Shown here piece by piece: positions 25,671-32,538 of a DNA stretch of 64,000 nucleotides. Positions within the stretch are counted from its first letter, which is position 1. Each line of letters opens with the position of its first letter. The stretch is from positions 9,972,001 to 10,036,000 of the forward strand of contig NZ_CP107942.1 of assembly GCF_036053395.1 (NCBI RefSeq). Reading direction: 5' to 3'. This stretch comes from Actinoplanes sp. NBC_00393 (GTDB lineage Bacteria > Actinomycetota > Actinomycetes > Mycobacteriales > Micromonosporaceae). The translations under genes were made by a program, and so were the position numbers. The notes under the pieces were generated by a model. The model ran no database searches. It was not told where the DNA came from and saw only the letters and a program-made list of their open reading frames with translations.

Positions 25671-26452
25671 CAGAACGTCTTCGCTCCCTCGGTGGGCGCC
25701 CACTCGCAGATGCCCGCCTTGACCTCGTCGGCATGCGGATGCACGTGGTCGTGGTCCGGCTCGGCGTGGTGCCCGGCCGGCTCCGGCGGCGCCCCCTCGT
25801 GCGCGATCCGCCCGTCGTGCACCACCACGGCCCGGCCGATCAGCGGCCGCAGCGGGCCCAGCTCGTGCAGCACCAGCAGGATCGTGCCGCCGTTGCCGGC
25901 GAACCGGGTCAGCGCCGCGGCGAACGCCTCCTGGCTGGCCGCGTCCACGCCGGCGTTCGGCTCGTCGAGCACCAGCAGGTCCGGCTTGCCGGCCAGGGCG
26001 CGGGCGATCAGGGTGCGCTGCTGCTGGCCGCCGGAGAGGGTGGCGACCGGGTCGTCGATCCGGTCCAGCAGGCCGACGTCGGTGAGCGCGTCGCGGACCG
26101 CGGCCTTGTCGGCGGCCCCGGGGAGCCGGAAGATGCCGCGCCGGGCCAGCCGCCCGGACGCCACCACCTCCCCGACCGTGGCCGGTACGCCGCTGCCGGC
26201 GCCCAGACGCTGCGGGACGTACCCGATCCGGGCCCACTGCCGGAACCGGCGCTGCGGCGTCCCGAACAGCTCGATCTCGCCGCGCAGCAGCGGCACCAGC
26301 CCCAGCACGGTGCGGATCAGGGTGGACTTGCCGGATCCGTTGGCACCGAGGATCGCGACCACGTCGCCGGCGGCCACGCTCAGCGACACGTCCCGCAGGA
26401 TCTCCCGGCCGTCGTATCCGGCGGCCCCGTGCCGTACTTCGACAACTGTCAT
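25670..26452 (-). CDS. znuC: Zinc ABC transporter ATPase ZnuC
   Basis: This 260-residue ABC ATPase has Walker A GANGSGKST near residue 38, signature LSGGQQQRTLIARAL and Walker B LLVLDEPNAGVD. The last 30 residues are rich in His and Asp (HHAEPDHDHVHPHAD), a usual zinc-buffering tail. ATG 26452 overlaps the znuA stop; a GTG three codons upstream is less likely. It energises zinc import. Confidence 0.93.
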   Translation of the reverse strand: MTVVEVRHGAAGYDGREILRDVSLSVAAGDVVAILGANGSGKSTLIRTVLGLVPLLRGEIELFGTPQRRFRQWARIGYVPQRLGAGSGVPATVGEVVASGRLARRGIFRLPGAADKAAVRDALTDVGLLDRIDDPVATLSGGQQQRTLIARALAGKPDLLVLDEPNAGVDAASQEAFAAALTRFAGNGGTILLVLHELGPLRPLIGRAVVVHDGRIAHEGAPPEPAGHHAEPDHDHVHPHADEVKAGICEWAPTEGAKTF

Positions 26453-27372
26453 GAGGTGCACCCCAGGCCCTTGGTGAGCGCGGCCAGGTTGGCGCGCATC
26501 ACGGTGAAGTAGTCAGCGTTCTCGTCGGTCAGGCCCTCGATCGGGTCCAGCACCGCGGTGGTGGCGCCCACCTCGCTCGCGATGGTCTCGGCGACCTTCG
26601 GGCTGACCAGCGTCTCGAAGAAGATCGTGGTGGCGCCGTGCTCCCTGGCCTCCTCGGCGACCGCGGCGAGGCGGGCGGGGGAGGGCTCGGCCTGCGGGTC
26701 GATGCCGGTGATGCCGATCTGGGTCAGCTGGTACCGGTCGGCGAGGTAGTGGAACGCGGTGTGGCTGGTCACCAGCTCACGCCGCGCACAGGTCTTCAGC
26801 CCCGCGGTGAACTCGCCGTCCAGGGTGGTCAGCTCGGTGCGCAGGGCGGCGGCCCGGGCGGTGTAGTCGGCCGCGTGGTCGGGATCGGCCTGGCCGAGCC
26901 GCTCAGCCAGCTTCTCCGCGATGGTGGCCAGCCGGGTCGGGTCCAGCCAGACGTGCGGGTCGGTGGCGCCGCTCTCCTCGGCGTGCGCCTCCTCGGCCTC
27001 GCCCTCGTGGGCGTGGGCGTCCGCGGCCTCGGCGGTCAACAGCTCCACCACGGAGCCGGCGTCGAAGGCGCGGTCACCGGCGTTCTGCTTCACCGCGTCG
27101 TCCACCGCGGGCTGGAAACCGCTCAGATAGACCACCAGGCCGGACTCGGTGATCTCGCCCACCTGCTGCGCGGTCAGCTCCACGTCGTGCGGCTCCGCGC
27201 CGGGCTTGGTGAGGTTGGAGACGCTGACGACGTCGCCGCCGACCCGCTCGCTGACGAACTGGAGCGGGTAGAAGGCGGTCACGACGGCAAGTCTGCCGTC
27301 GTCGCTCGCCGTCCCGCCACAGCCGGTCAGGGCAACCAGAAGGAACAGGGCGGGTAGCAGGCGGCGCATCAT
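26449..27372 (-). CDS. znuA: Zinc-binding lipoprotein ZnuA
   Basis: This 307-residue cluster A-I solute-binding lipoprotein has a signal peptide with lipobox LTGC near residue 18. A first metal His is in EPHDVELT. A flexible acidic His loop (AHAHEGEAEEAHAEESG) is typical of zinc-specific members. DPHVWLDP and SHTAFHYLADRY give further His ligands. It captures zinc outside the membrane for ZnuBC. ATG 27372 is the first of two adjacent Met codons. A Zur box lies 22 bases upstream. Confidence 0.93.
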   Translation of the reverse strand: MMRRLLPALFLLVALTGCGGTASDDGRLAVVTAFYPLQFVSERVGGDVVSVSNLTKPGAEPHDVELTAQQVGEITESGLVVYLSGFQPAVDDAVKQNAGDRAFDAGSVVELLTAEAADAHAHEGEAEEAHAEESGATDPHVWLDPTRLATIAEKLAERLGQADPDHAADYTARAAALRTELTTLDGEFTAGLKTCARRELVTSHTAFHYLADRYQLTQIGITGIDPQAEPSPARLAAVAEEAREHGATTIFFETLVSPKVAETIASEVGATTAVLDPIEGLTDENADYFTVMRANLAALTKGLGCTS

Positions 27373-27393
27373 GCCAGCAACTGTCGTCGATAA

Positions 27394-27408
27394 TGACAAT
27401 GATTGTCA
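27394..27408. promoter_or_regulatory. Zur box upstream of znuA
   Basis: TGACAATGATTGTCA is a perfect 7-1-7 palindrome within TAATGACAATGATTGTCAA, close to the actinobacterial Zur consensus TGAAAATCATTTTCA. It sits where the znuA promoter is expected, and Zur is encoded at the end of the same operon. Zinc-bound Zur would repress the operon. Confidence 0.85.
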
Positions 27409-27424
27409 AAAGCGCATGGATTCG

Positions 27425-27679
27425 TCACAGCGCCTTCGACACCGCCGCCACGACCAGCAGGGTGAGCAGGACCACCCGGATGACCCGGGTCGGCGGCGAC
27501 TGCACCGGCCAGGTGGTGAAGGTCAGAGCGCCCAGACCGGCGGCCAGCACCCCGAGCAGCAGGGCGCCGATGATGCCCGGCAGGAAGAGCCCGGCCAGGA
27601 GCAGCACGAGCGCGCCGACGAACGCCGCCGTCGGGCTCACTCGCGAGAGGCGGCGCATGAAATGGTCGGACGGTGTCAC
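27425..27679 (-). CDS. Small DUF6703-type membrane protein
   Basis: This 84-residue protein has a short Arg-rich start and two to three hydrophobic segments (VGALVLLLAGLFLPGIIGAL, LLGVLAAGLGALTF, VVLLTLLVVAAV). It resembles small DUF6703 actinobacterial membrane proteins. I chose GTG 27679, after GGAGCCGCCA. It is divergent from the ABM-domain gene. The function is unknown. Confidence 0.65.
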   Translation of the reverse strand: MTPSDHFMRRLSRVSPTAAFVGALVLLLAGLFLPGIIGALLLGVLAAGLGALTFTTWPVQSPPTRVIRVVLLTLLVVAAVSKAL

Positions 27680-27712
27680 TGGCGGCTCCTGTCGCGTGCG
27701 TACCCTCGTCAC

Positions 27713-28054
27713 ATGCTGGTGCTCAACCGCTTCCAGGTCCCACCGGACACGCAGGACGGATTCCGCGAGCAGGCGCATGCCGCGCTCGCGGCCCTGGCGC
27801 GCTGTCCGGGATACCGCTCCGGCCGGCTCGCCCGGGCCCTGGAGGACCCGTCCGCCTGGACCCTGGTCACCGAGTGGGAGTCGGTGGGAGCCTACCGGCG
27901 TGCCCTCGGCAACTTCGACGTCAAGGTGCACGCCACCCCGTTGCTCGCGGTGTCGCTCGACGAGCCGTCGGCCTTCGAGACCCTGGCCGAGGCCGCTCCC
28001 GGCGAGCAGGTGGTGATCACCGCCAGTGACCGGGCCGCGGATCCGTGGCGGTGA
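27713..28054 (+). CDS. ABM-domain (antibiotic biosynthesis monooxygenase-like) protein
   Basis: This 113-residue ferredoxin-like protein starts MLVLNRFQVPPDTQDGFREQA and continues with CPGYRSGRLARALEDP and WTLVTEWESVGAYRRALGNFDVK, the ABM pattern. Members range from small monooxygenases to heme-degrading or purely structural proteins, so a reaction cannot be assigned. ATG 27713 is the family start. It precedes a small membrane protein gene and glyS. Confidence 0.75.
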   Translation: MLVLNRFQVPPDTQDGFREQAHAALAALARCPGYRSGRLARALEDPSAWTLVTEWESVGAYRRALGNFDVKVHATPLLAVSLDEPSAFETLAEAAPGEQVVITASDRAADPWR

Positions 28055-28070
28055 GCACTAGGCTGAAAAC

Positions 28071-28577
28071 ATGAGCACGGCGCCGCCCTACCCCGGGTCC
28101 ATTCCGCCGCCCCCGCCCGGTCCCGGCGTGCACCCGCCCTTCCCGGCGCCCCCGGTCGAGGGCAAGGGCCGGCGGATCGGCCTGGGCTTCGGCATCGGCG
28201 GCGGGGTGCTGCTGCTGGTCTGCGGCGGCGGCGCGGCTGCGCTGTGGGGGCTGGGGACTGCGGGTCAGGAGGCTCTCAACGAGCAGACCACCGTCGTGGT
28301 GAGCCGGTATCTCGAAGCGGTGCAGGACCGCGACTTCGACAAGGCGTACCGGCAGTTGTGCCAGGACTCGAAGGACGAGGAGAGCCGCGCCGAGTACACG
28401 GAGCGGATGAGCGCGAGCGAGCCGTTCCGGTCGTTCCAGGTCGGCGATTTCAACTCGTACACGTTCACCGTCCCGGTCCGGGTGACCTACACCGACGGCG
28501 ACGTGGCCACCCTGCAGGCCGAGGTGGCGCAGAACACTTCGACGGGCGCGTTCGAGGTGTGCGAGCTCGGGGAGTAA
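28071..28577 (+). CDS. Membrane-anchored hypothetical protein
   Basis: This 168-residue protein has a Pro-rich cytoplasmic start (about 35 residues), one membrane segment near 38-60 (Gly/Leu-rich) and an extracytoplasmic domain. That domain, with VVVSRYLEAVQDRDFDKAYRQLCQDSK, resembles the DUF4878/NTF2-like lumenal fold. Two Cys (QLCQD and EVCELGE) could form a disulfide. The function is unknown. It lies 70 bases before glyS. Confidence 0.7.
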   Translation: MSTAPPYPGSIPPPPPGPGVHPPFPAPPVEGKGRRIGLGFGIGGGVLLLVCGGGAAALWGLGTAGQEALNEQTTVVVSRYLEAVQDRDFDKAYRQLCQDSKDEESRAEYTERMSASEPFRSFQVGDFNSYTFTVPVRVTYTDGDVATLQAEVAQNTSTGAFEVCELGE

Positions 28578-28646
28578 TCTCGCTTTTCGTCCCGTCACCT
28601 ACGAATTTCCCCGCCGACACCCAGCCGGCGTAGGAGGAAACCGAAC

Positions 28647-30026
28647 ATGCCTGCCGACCGTATCGACAGCGTCGTCAGCCTGGCCAAGCGCCGCGGCTTC
28701 GTCTTCCCCTCCAGCGAGATCTACGGAGGAACCCGCTCGGCCTGGGACTACGGTCCGCTCGGCGTGGAGCTGAAGGAGAACGTCCGCCGGCAGTGGTGGC
28801 GCACGATGGTCCAGCAGCGTGACGACATCGTCGGCCTGGACTCCGCCGTCATCCTGTCCCGCGACGTCTGGGCCGCCTCCGGTCACCTCGACGCGTTCGT
28901 CGACCCGCTGACCGAGTGCCAGTCCTGCCACAAGCGGTTCCGGGCCGACCACCTGGAGGAGGCGTGGGAGGCGAAGCACGGCTCGCTCCCGTCCTCGCTC
29001 CAGGAGCTGAACTGCCCGAACTGCGGCAACAAGGGCACCTTCACCGAGCCGAAGATGTTCAACGGCCTGATGAAGACCTACCTCGGCCCGACCGAGAGCG
29101 CCGAAGGCCTGCACTACCTGCGGCCCGAGACCGCCCAGGGCATCTTCGTCAACTACAACAACGTGGCGACCGCGGCCCGCAAGAAGCCGCCGTTCGGCAT
29201 CGCCCAGGTGGGCAAGAGCTTCCGCAACGAGATCACCCCGGGCAACTTCATCTTCCGTACGCGCGAGTTCGAGCAGATGGAGATGGAGTTCTTCGTCGCG
29301 CCCGGCAGCGACGAGGAGTGGCACGAGTACTGGCTGCAGCAGCGCTGGGACTGGTATCGCGACCTGGGTCTGTCCGAGAGCAACCTGCGCTTCTTCGAGC
29401 ACCCGAAGGAGAAGCTCTCGCACTACTCGAAGCGGACCGTCGACATCGAGTACCGCTTCCAGTTCGGCGGCAGCGAGTTCGCCGAGCTCGAGGGCATCGC
29501 GAACCGCACCGACTTCGACCTGTCGACGCACTCCAAGCACTCCGGGGTCGACCTCTCCTACTTCGACCAGGAGAAGGGCGAGCGCTGGGTGCCGTACGTG
29601 ATCGAGCCGGCGGCCGGCCTGACCCGCGCGGTGCTGGCGTTCCTGCTCGAGGCCTACGACGAGGACGAGGCGCCGAACACCAAGGGTGGGGTCGACAAGC
29701 GTACGGTCATGCGGTTCGACCCCCGGCTCGCGCCGGTCAAGGTCGCCGTGCTGCCGCTCTCGCGCAACCCCGAGCTGTCGCCGAAGGCGCGCGAGCTCTC
29801 GGCCAACCTGCGCAAGCGCTGGGTCGTCGAGTTCGACGACTCGCAGGCGATCGGGCGCCGCTACCGGCGCCAGGACGAGATCGGTACGCCGTTCTGCGTC
29901 ACGGTCGACTTCGACACCCTCACCGACAACGCGGTGACCGTGCGCGACCGCGACACCATGAAGCAGGAGCGGGTGTCGCTGGACCAGATCGAGGACTACC
30001 TGATCAAGCGCCTGCCCGGTTGCTGA
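28647..30026 (+). CDS. glyS: Glycyl-tRNA synthetase
   Basis: This 459-residue class II synthetase charges tRNA-Gly. It shows motif 1 around [17 protein letters not shown], a zinc-finger-like CQSC / CPNCGN insert near residues 91-130, motif 2 [21 protein letters not shown] and motif 3 [13 protein letters not shown]. The C-terminal anticodon-binding domain begins [14 protein letters not shown]. It is the single-chain alpha2 type found in actinobacteria. AGGAGGAAA precedes the ATG, and a strong terminator follows. No T-box is seen in the 69-base leader. Confidence 0.97.
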   Translation: MPADRIDSVVSLAKRRGFVFPSSEIYGGTRSAWDYGPLGVELKENVRRQWWRTMVQQRDDIVGLDSAVILSRDVWAASGHLDAFVDPLTECQSCHKRFRADHLEEAWEAKHGSLPSSLQELNCPNCGNKGTFTEPKMFNGLMKTYLGPTESAEGLHYLRPETAQGIFVNYNNVATAARKKPPFGIAQVGKSFRNEITPGNFIFRTREFEQMEMEFFVAPGSDEEWHEYWLQQRWDWYRDLGLSESNLRFFEHPKEKLSHYSKRTVDIEYRFQFGGSEFAELEGIANRTDFDLSTHSKHSGVDLSYFDQEKGERWVPYVIEPAAGLTRAVLAFLLEAYDEDEAPNTKGGVDKRTVMRFDPRLAPVKVAVLPLSRNPELSPKARELSANLRKRWVVEFDDSQAIGRRYRRQDEIGTPFCVTVDFDTLTDNAVTVRDRDTMKQERVSLDQIEDYLIKRLPGC

Positions 30027-30045
30027 CAGTTTGATCGATGACGAT

Positions 30046-30073
30046 GCGGGGCATGGCGTGGGCCATGCCCCGC
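30046..30073 (+). terminator. glyS terminator
   Basis: A perfect 12-bp stem (GCGGGGCATGGC / GCCATGCCCCGC) with a GTGG loop begins 20 bases after the glyS stop and is followed by a T/C-rich stretch. Confidence 0.85.
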
Positions 30074-30104
30074 TCCGTCTTGCGCCCCAGCAAGCCGCTG
30101 GTCC

Positions 30105-30204
30105 AGGGCATCGGCCGGCCCCGCGCTACCGCGGCGCAGGGGCTTCGGCCGGCCCCGCGCCACCGCGGCGCAGGGCTTCGGCCCGCCCCGCGCTACCGCG
30201 GCGA
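30105..30204. repeat. Three 33-34-bp direct repeats downstream of glyS
   Basis: Three consecutive copies of a unit like AGGGCTTCGGCC-GGCCCCGCGC-TACCGCGGCG run from 30105, 30138 and 30172. Each contains an internal CCGCGC/GCGGCG dyad. They fill most of the 222-base gap between glyS and the next small gene. Confidence 0.75.
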
Positions 30205-30248
30205 CCGGCGACGAGCCGCAACCGGTGCGGATGCCGGGCGGACGGCCG

Positions 30249-30437
30249 ATGGCGGTCGCCGGTGCGGTGGTGGGCGCCGGGATCCTGGTCTTCGGCGCGA
30301 TCCAGACGAGCCGCACCGGCAACTGGGGATTCCTGGCGTTCTGGCTGATCTTCGGCATCGCGATCATCGCCTTCAACCTGTGGAACGCCTTCAGCCGCAA
30401 AGGCGGCCACTACGTCGTCGAGCGTCGCGACGGCTGA
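30249..30437 (+). CDS. Small two-helix membrane protein
   Basis: This 62-residue protein has two membrane segments (VAGAVVGAGILVFGAI and GFLAFWLIFGIAIIAFNLW) and a short cytoplasmic tail KGGHYVVERRDG. ATG 30249 follows GGCGGACGG; GTG 30225 is an alternative with no visible ribosome site. The family is not recognised. It converges with the DUF5317 gene with a 28-base overlap. Confidence 0.6.
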   Translation: MAVAGAVVGAGILVFGAIQTSRTGNWGFLAFWLIFGIAIIAFNLWNAFSRKGGHYVVERRDG

Positions 30438-30964
30438 CGCGCAGCACTGCCTCGCATGCCGGCCACGACGATGCCGGCCGCGCCCAGCAGCAGGGCGATG
30501 TCGCCGATCGAGATGACGCCGTGGATCGCCGGCACCGGGATCACGTCGCCGAGCCACAGCAGCCGGGTGCCGGCGTCAGCGACGAAGTGTTTGGCGGCCG
30601 TGGGATCGGCCGGAAGGGCGGCGGCGGCCCGAAGCGCCTCGGCGGTGTGCGGCATGCGCCCGTTCGAGGCGATCGCCGCCGCGTTCAGCGCCCCGCCGGT
30701 CAGCACCGCGCCGACGGCCAGTTGCAGGCCGCGGCCGCGTCCGCGCAGGTTGCCCAGCAGGAATGCGAAGACCAGGCCGAACACCGGGATCAGCAGCGAG
30801 AACCCGGGACGGACATGACGCAGTTGCAGGAACTGCAGCCCGACTGCCAGCCACAGCAGCCACGCGTGCCGCAGCGGAACGTGGATCAGATGCCGCAGCC
30901 GCCCGCCGGCGAGATAACCGGCGGGCACGGCGAGCAGCAGCGGCGCCAGCATGAGAGCGGCCAT
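30410..30964 (-). CDS. DUF5317-family membrane protein
   Basis: This 184-residue polytopic protein has about five hydrophobic segments. Its order matches DUF5317: a GGRLRHLIHVPLRHAWLLWLA start, LQFLQLRH, and the conserved NAAAIASNGRMPHTAEAL turn. The C terminus has GDIALLLGAAGIVVAGM. The biochemical role of the family is unknown. ATG 30964 lies two bases after the stop of the last of three tandem 29-residue peptide genes, so they share a transcript. That suggests it senses, exports or tolerates those peptides, which is inference only. Confidence 0.8.
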   Translation of the reverse strand: MAALMLAPLLLAVPAGYLAGGRLRHLIHVPLRHAWLLWLAVGLQFLQLRHVRPGFSLLIPVFGLVFAFLLGNLRGRGRGLQLAVGAVLTGGALNAAAIASNGRMPHTAEALRAAAALPADPTAAKHFVADAGTRLLWLGDVIPVPAIHGVISIGDIALLLGAAGIVVAGMRGSAARQPSRRSTT

Positions 30965-30966
30965 CG

Positions 30967-31056
30967 TCAGCCGCCGCTGAGGTAGGGCGCGCCGATCGTG
31001 TAGACGAGGGTGCCGAGGCCGGCGAGCAGGAATGCGGCACGGATCATTCGCTTCAT
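30967..31056 (-). CDS. Tandem 29-residue membrane peptide, copy 3 (distal)
   Basis: This 30-codon frame encodes 29 residues: a basic start MKRMIR, hydrophobic AAFLLAGLGTLVYTIGAP and tail YLSGG. It is a paralogue of the two peptides upstream, sharing MKR, the AFLLAG core and YTIGAP. GGAGAAG sits three bases before the ATG. Its stop is two bases before the DUF5317 ATG, so translation is probably linked. It could be a pheromone-like precursor or a type-I-toxin-like membrane peptide. Confidence 0.75.
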   Translation of the reverse strand: MKRMIRAAFLLAGLGTLVYTIGAPYLSGG

Positions 31057-31068
31057 GGTCTTCTCCAG

Positions 31069-31158
31069 TCAGCCGGTGCTGATGTGCGGGGCGCCGATCG
31101 TGTAGATCAGCGTGGCGATGCCGGCCAGCAGAAAGGCGGCATGGATCAATCGCTTCAT
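31069..31158 (-). CDS. Tandem 29-residue membrane peptide, copy 2
   Basis: This 29-residue peptide reads MKRLIH, then AAFLLAGIATLIYTIGAP, then HISTG. It lies 12 bases before copy 3 and five bases after copy 1. Third-codon bases differ among the copies while the peptide stays nearly constant, as expected for selected coding sequence. Its own ribosome site is weak (GAGCG), so it may depend on translation of copy 1. No known family is recognised. Confidence 0.75.
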   Translation of the reverse strand: MKRLIHAAFLLAGIATLIYTIGAPHISTG

Positions 31159-31163
31159 GACGC

Positions 31164-31253
31164 TCAGCCGATGCTGAGGTGCGGGGCGCCGATGGTGTAG
31201 ATCAGCGTGGCGAGGCCGGCGAGCAGCACCGTCGCGCGAGCGATTCGTTTCAT
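31164..31253 (-). CDS. Tandem 29-residue membrane peptide, copy 1 (proximal)
   Basis: This 29-residue peptide reads MKRIAR, then ATVLLAGLATLIYTIGAP, then HLSIG. It is the first gene of the four-gene array. GGGGAATACATC precedes the ATG. That ribosome site is one arm of a perfect 11-bp leader inverted repeat, so the array can be held untranslated until the stem opens. The peptide has one membrane-spanning stretch and a conserved TIGAPH turn near its C terminus. Confidence 0.78.
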   Translation of the reverse strand: MKRIARATVLLAGLATLIYTIGAPHLSIG

Positions 31254-31254
31254 G

Positions 31255-31301
31255 ATGTATTCCCCTTTATCGGTTCTTGGTTTTCCTTATGGGGAATACA
31301 T
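31255..31301 (-). promoter_or_regulatory. Leader hairpin masking the peptide-array ribosome site
   Basis: ATGTATTCCCC (31255-31265) and GGGGAATACAT (31291-31301) are perfect 11-bp complements around a 25-base A-rich loop. In the minus-strand transcript the 3' arm contains the GGGGAA Shine-Dalgarno of the first peptide and ends one base before its AUG. The stem would block initiation. A temperature, ligand, small-RNA or processing switch could open it. Confidence 0.7.
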
Positions 31302-31323
31302 TAGGCATTCGGTAATGCGCGCG

Positions 31324-31345
31324 TGAATAGACCAAGAGCTATTCA
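31324..31345. promoter_or_regulatory. Dyad upstream of the peptide array
   Basis: TGAATAG and CTATTCA form a perfect 7-bp dyad with an eight-base spacer, in an AT-rich stretch where the promoter of the peptide array should lie. It is a candidate operator for an unknown dimeric regulator. I could not place convincing -35 and -10 boxes. Confidence 0.45.
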
Positions 31346-31354
31346 ATAAGGAGC

Positions 31355-31373
31355 GAATGCGCGTTGCGCATTC
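31355..31373 (-). terminator. Hairpin after xdhC
   Basis: GAATGCGC and GCGCATTC form an 8-bp stem with a three-base loop eight bases after the xdhC stop. It may separate xdhC from the peptide array. Confidence 0.45.
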
Positions 31374-31380
31374 TTGCGGA

Positions 31381-31863
31381 TCAGAACTCGAACCCGCCGG
31401 GCCGGTCATTGCGGTCGGCGATCAGCCCGGCCAGGATCGCGACGGCGATCTCCGGCCCGGTACGGCTACCGATGTTCAACCCGATCGGCCGCCGAACCCG
31501 CGCGATCTGCTCGTCCGCCACACCCAGCTCCCGTAGCGCCGCCACGTGCGGACCCTCGTGCCGCGGGTTGCCCACGATGCCGATCCACCGGGTCGGCCGC
31601 TCCAGGGTCTCCTCGAGAACGGCCCCGATCTCATTGCGGTGGTGGTCGGTCAGCACGACGTCGGTGTGCTCGTCCAGCTCGGCAGCCGCGAGGTCGCCCA
31701 CGAAGGTGTCCCCGTGCGGCCGCGGCGTCCCGCCCAGCCGGGTCGGATCCGGCTCCACGAGCACGGTCTGAAAGCCGAGCTCACTGCCGAAACGCAGCAG
31801 CGCCTCAGCGACCGGCGATGCGAAGACGGCCACCAGCCGCCGCGGACTCACCTCATCACCCAT
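31381..31863 (-). CDS. Short XdhC-family protein (Rossmann part only)
   Basis: This 160-residue protein matches the C-terminal Rossmann domain of XdhC/CoxI proteins: LVAVFASPVAEALLRFGSELG, VVLTDHHR, WIGIVGNPRH and the closing RRPIGLNIGSRTGPEIAVAILA. XdhC chaperones the molybdenum cofactor for sulfuration and insertion. The usual N-terminal domain is absent. A Tn7-like transposon sits 12 bases before this ATG. If it is removed in silico the frame stays open for 20 more codons to an ATG at complement 37792-37794, so the insertion may have truncated the gene. Confidence 0.7.
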   Translation of the reverse strand: MGDEVSPRRLVAVFASPVAEALLRFGSELGFQTVLVEPDPTRLGGTPRPHGDTFVGDLAAAELDEHTDVVLTDHHRNEIGAVLEETLERPTRWIGIVGNPRHEGPHVAALRELGVADEQIARVRRPIGLNIGSRTGPEIAVAILAGLIADRNDRPGGFEF

Positions 31864-31870
31864 GCCATTG

Positions 31871-31875
31871 ACTCT
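31871..31875. repeat. Target site duplication, left copy
   Basis: ACTCT directly before the left transposon end. The same five bases follow the right end at 37742-37746. Confidence 0.85.
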
Positions 31876-31900
31876 TGTCGCGTCCGTTTGAACCTTGCGG
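31876..31900. repeat. Left terminal inverted repeat of the Tn7-like element
   Basis: The 25-base end starts TGTC and finishes GAACCTTGCGG. It matches the right end at 19 of 25 positions. Further copies of the TTGCGG motif follow inward (complement 31925-31933, and 31972-31980) and are likely transposase binding sites. Confidence 0.85.
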
Positions 31901-32067
31901 ATGGACCGGGCCTTGACCAGCGACCCGCAAGGTAGGTCCGGACGGCAGCGAAGCTGGTTGTCCGGATTCACGTTGCGGATTTCGTCTGAGGGCGGGGCGC
32001 GCCGGTAGGTGAGATGATCTCGTGGCTTCGGCGAGGCTCGGGTTCGGATCGAGGAAGGGCGGCGGGC

Positions 32068-32499
32068 ATGGGAACGTTCGGGACGGGTGCGTTCGCTAGC
32101 GATGGGGCCGTGGACTTCCTCGAAGAACTGGCCGAACGGGCGCCTGAGCGGCGCGCCGCAGCGCTGGAGCACATGTTCAAGTTCGTCAAGGACAAGCCTG
32201 AGCTGCTCTGGCGGGACTTCTTCCCGGATCAGGTCGTTGCCGCCGTGGCGGTGGTCGCGGCAAGTCTTTCGGGCGGGGAAGGATTCAGCGAAGAGTTGGC
32301 TGACGAGGAGCTTGCCTCGGATGTCCGGCTGCCGCGGCCTGCGCCGGAGTTGGCGCCGGCAGCGCTCGACGCGCTGTTGTTCGTTGCTGGCCCTGGGCGT
32401 CCTTGGCATCAGGGGTGGACGGATCCGGGCGACGCTGCTGAAGCAGTCGACACGATCAATGCGTTGTCGCAGGTTCTCACTGAAGGTGGCCTGGCGTAG
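32068..32499 (+). CDS. DUF4259-family protein, transposon cargo
   Basis: This 143-residue acidic soluble protein starts MGTFGTGAFASDGAVDFLEELAE, the typical DUF4259 opening. It continues with Ala/Glu-rich helices and RPWHQGWTDPGDAAEAVDTINALSQVL. The family has no established role. GAGGAAGGGCGG precedes the ATG. It is the only cargo gene of the Tn7-like element and points opposite to the transposition genes. It could be a defence or immunity factor or a passenger. Confidence 0.75.
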   Translation: MGTFGTGAFASDGAVDFLEELAERAPERRAAALEHMFKFVKDKPELLWRDFFPDQVVAAVAVVAASLSGGEGFSEELADEELASDVRLPRPAPELAPAALDALLFVAGPGRPWHQGWTDPGDAAEAVDTINALSQVLTEGGLA

Positions 32500-32538
32500 C
32501 CCTCGAACCGGCCGGTGTCTGATTACGGGATACGCCGT

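Noticed and set aside
28578..28646. T-box leader before glyS
   Set aside because: The gap is only 69 bases with no T-box core or specifier stem.
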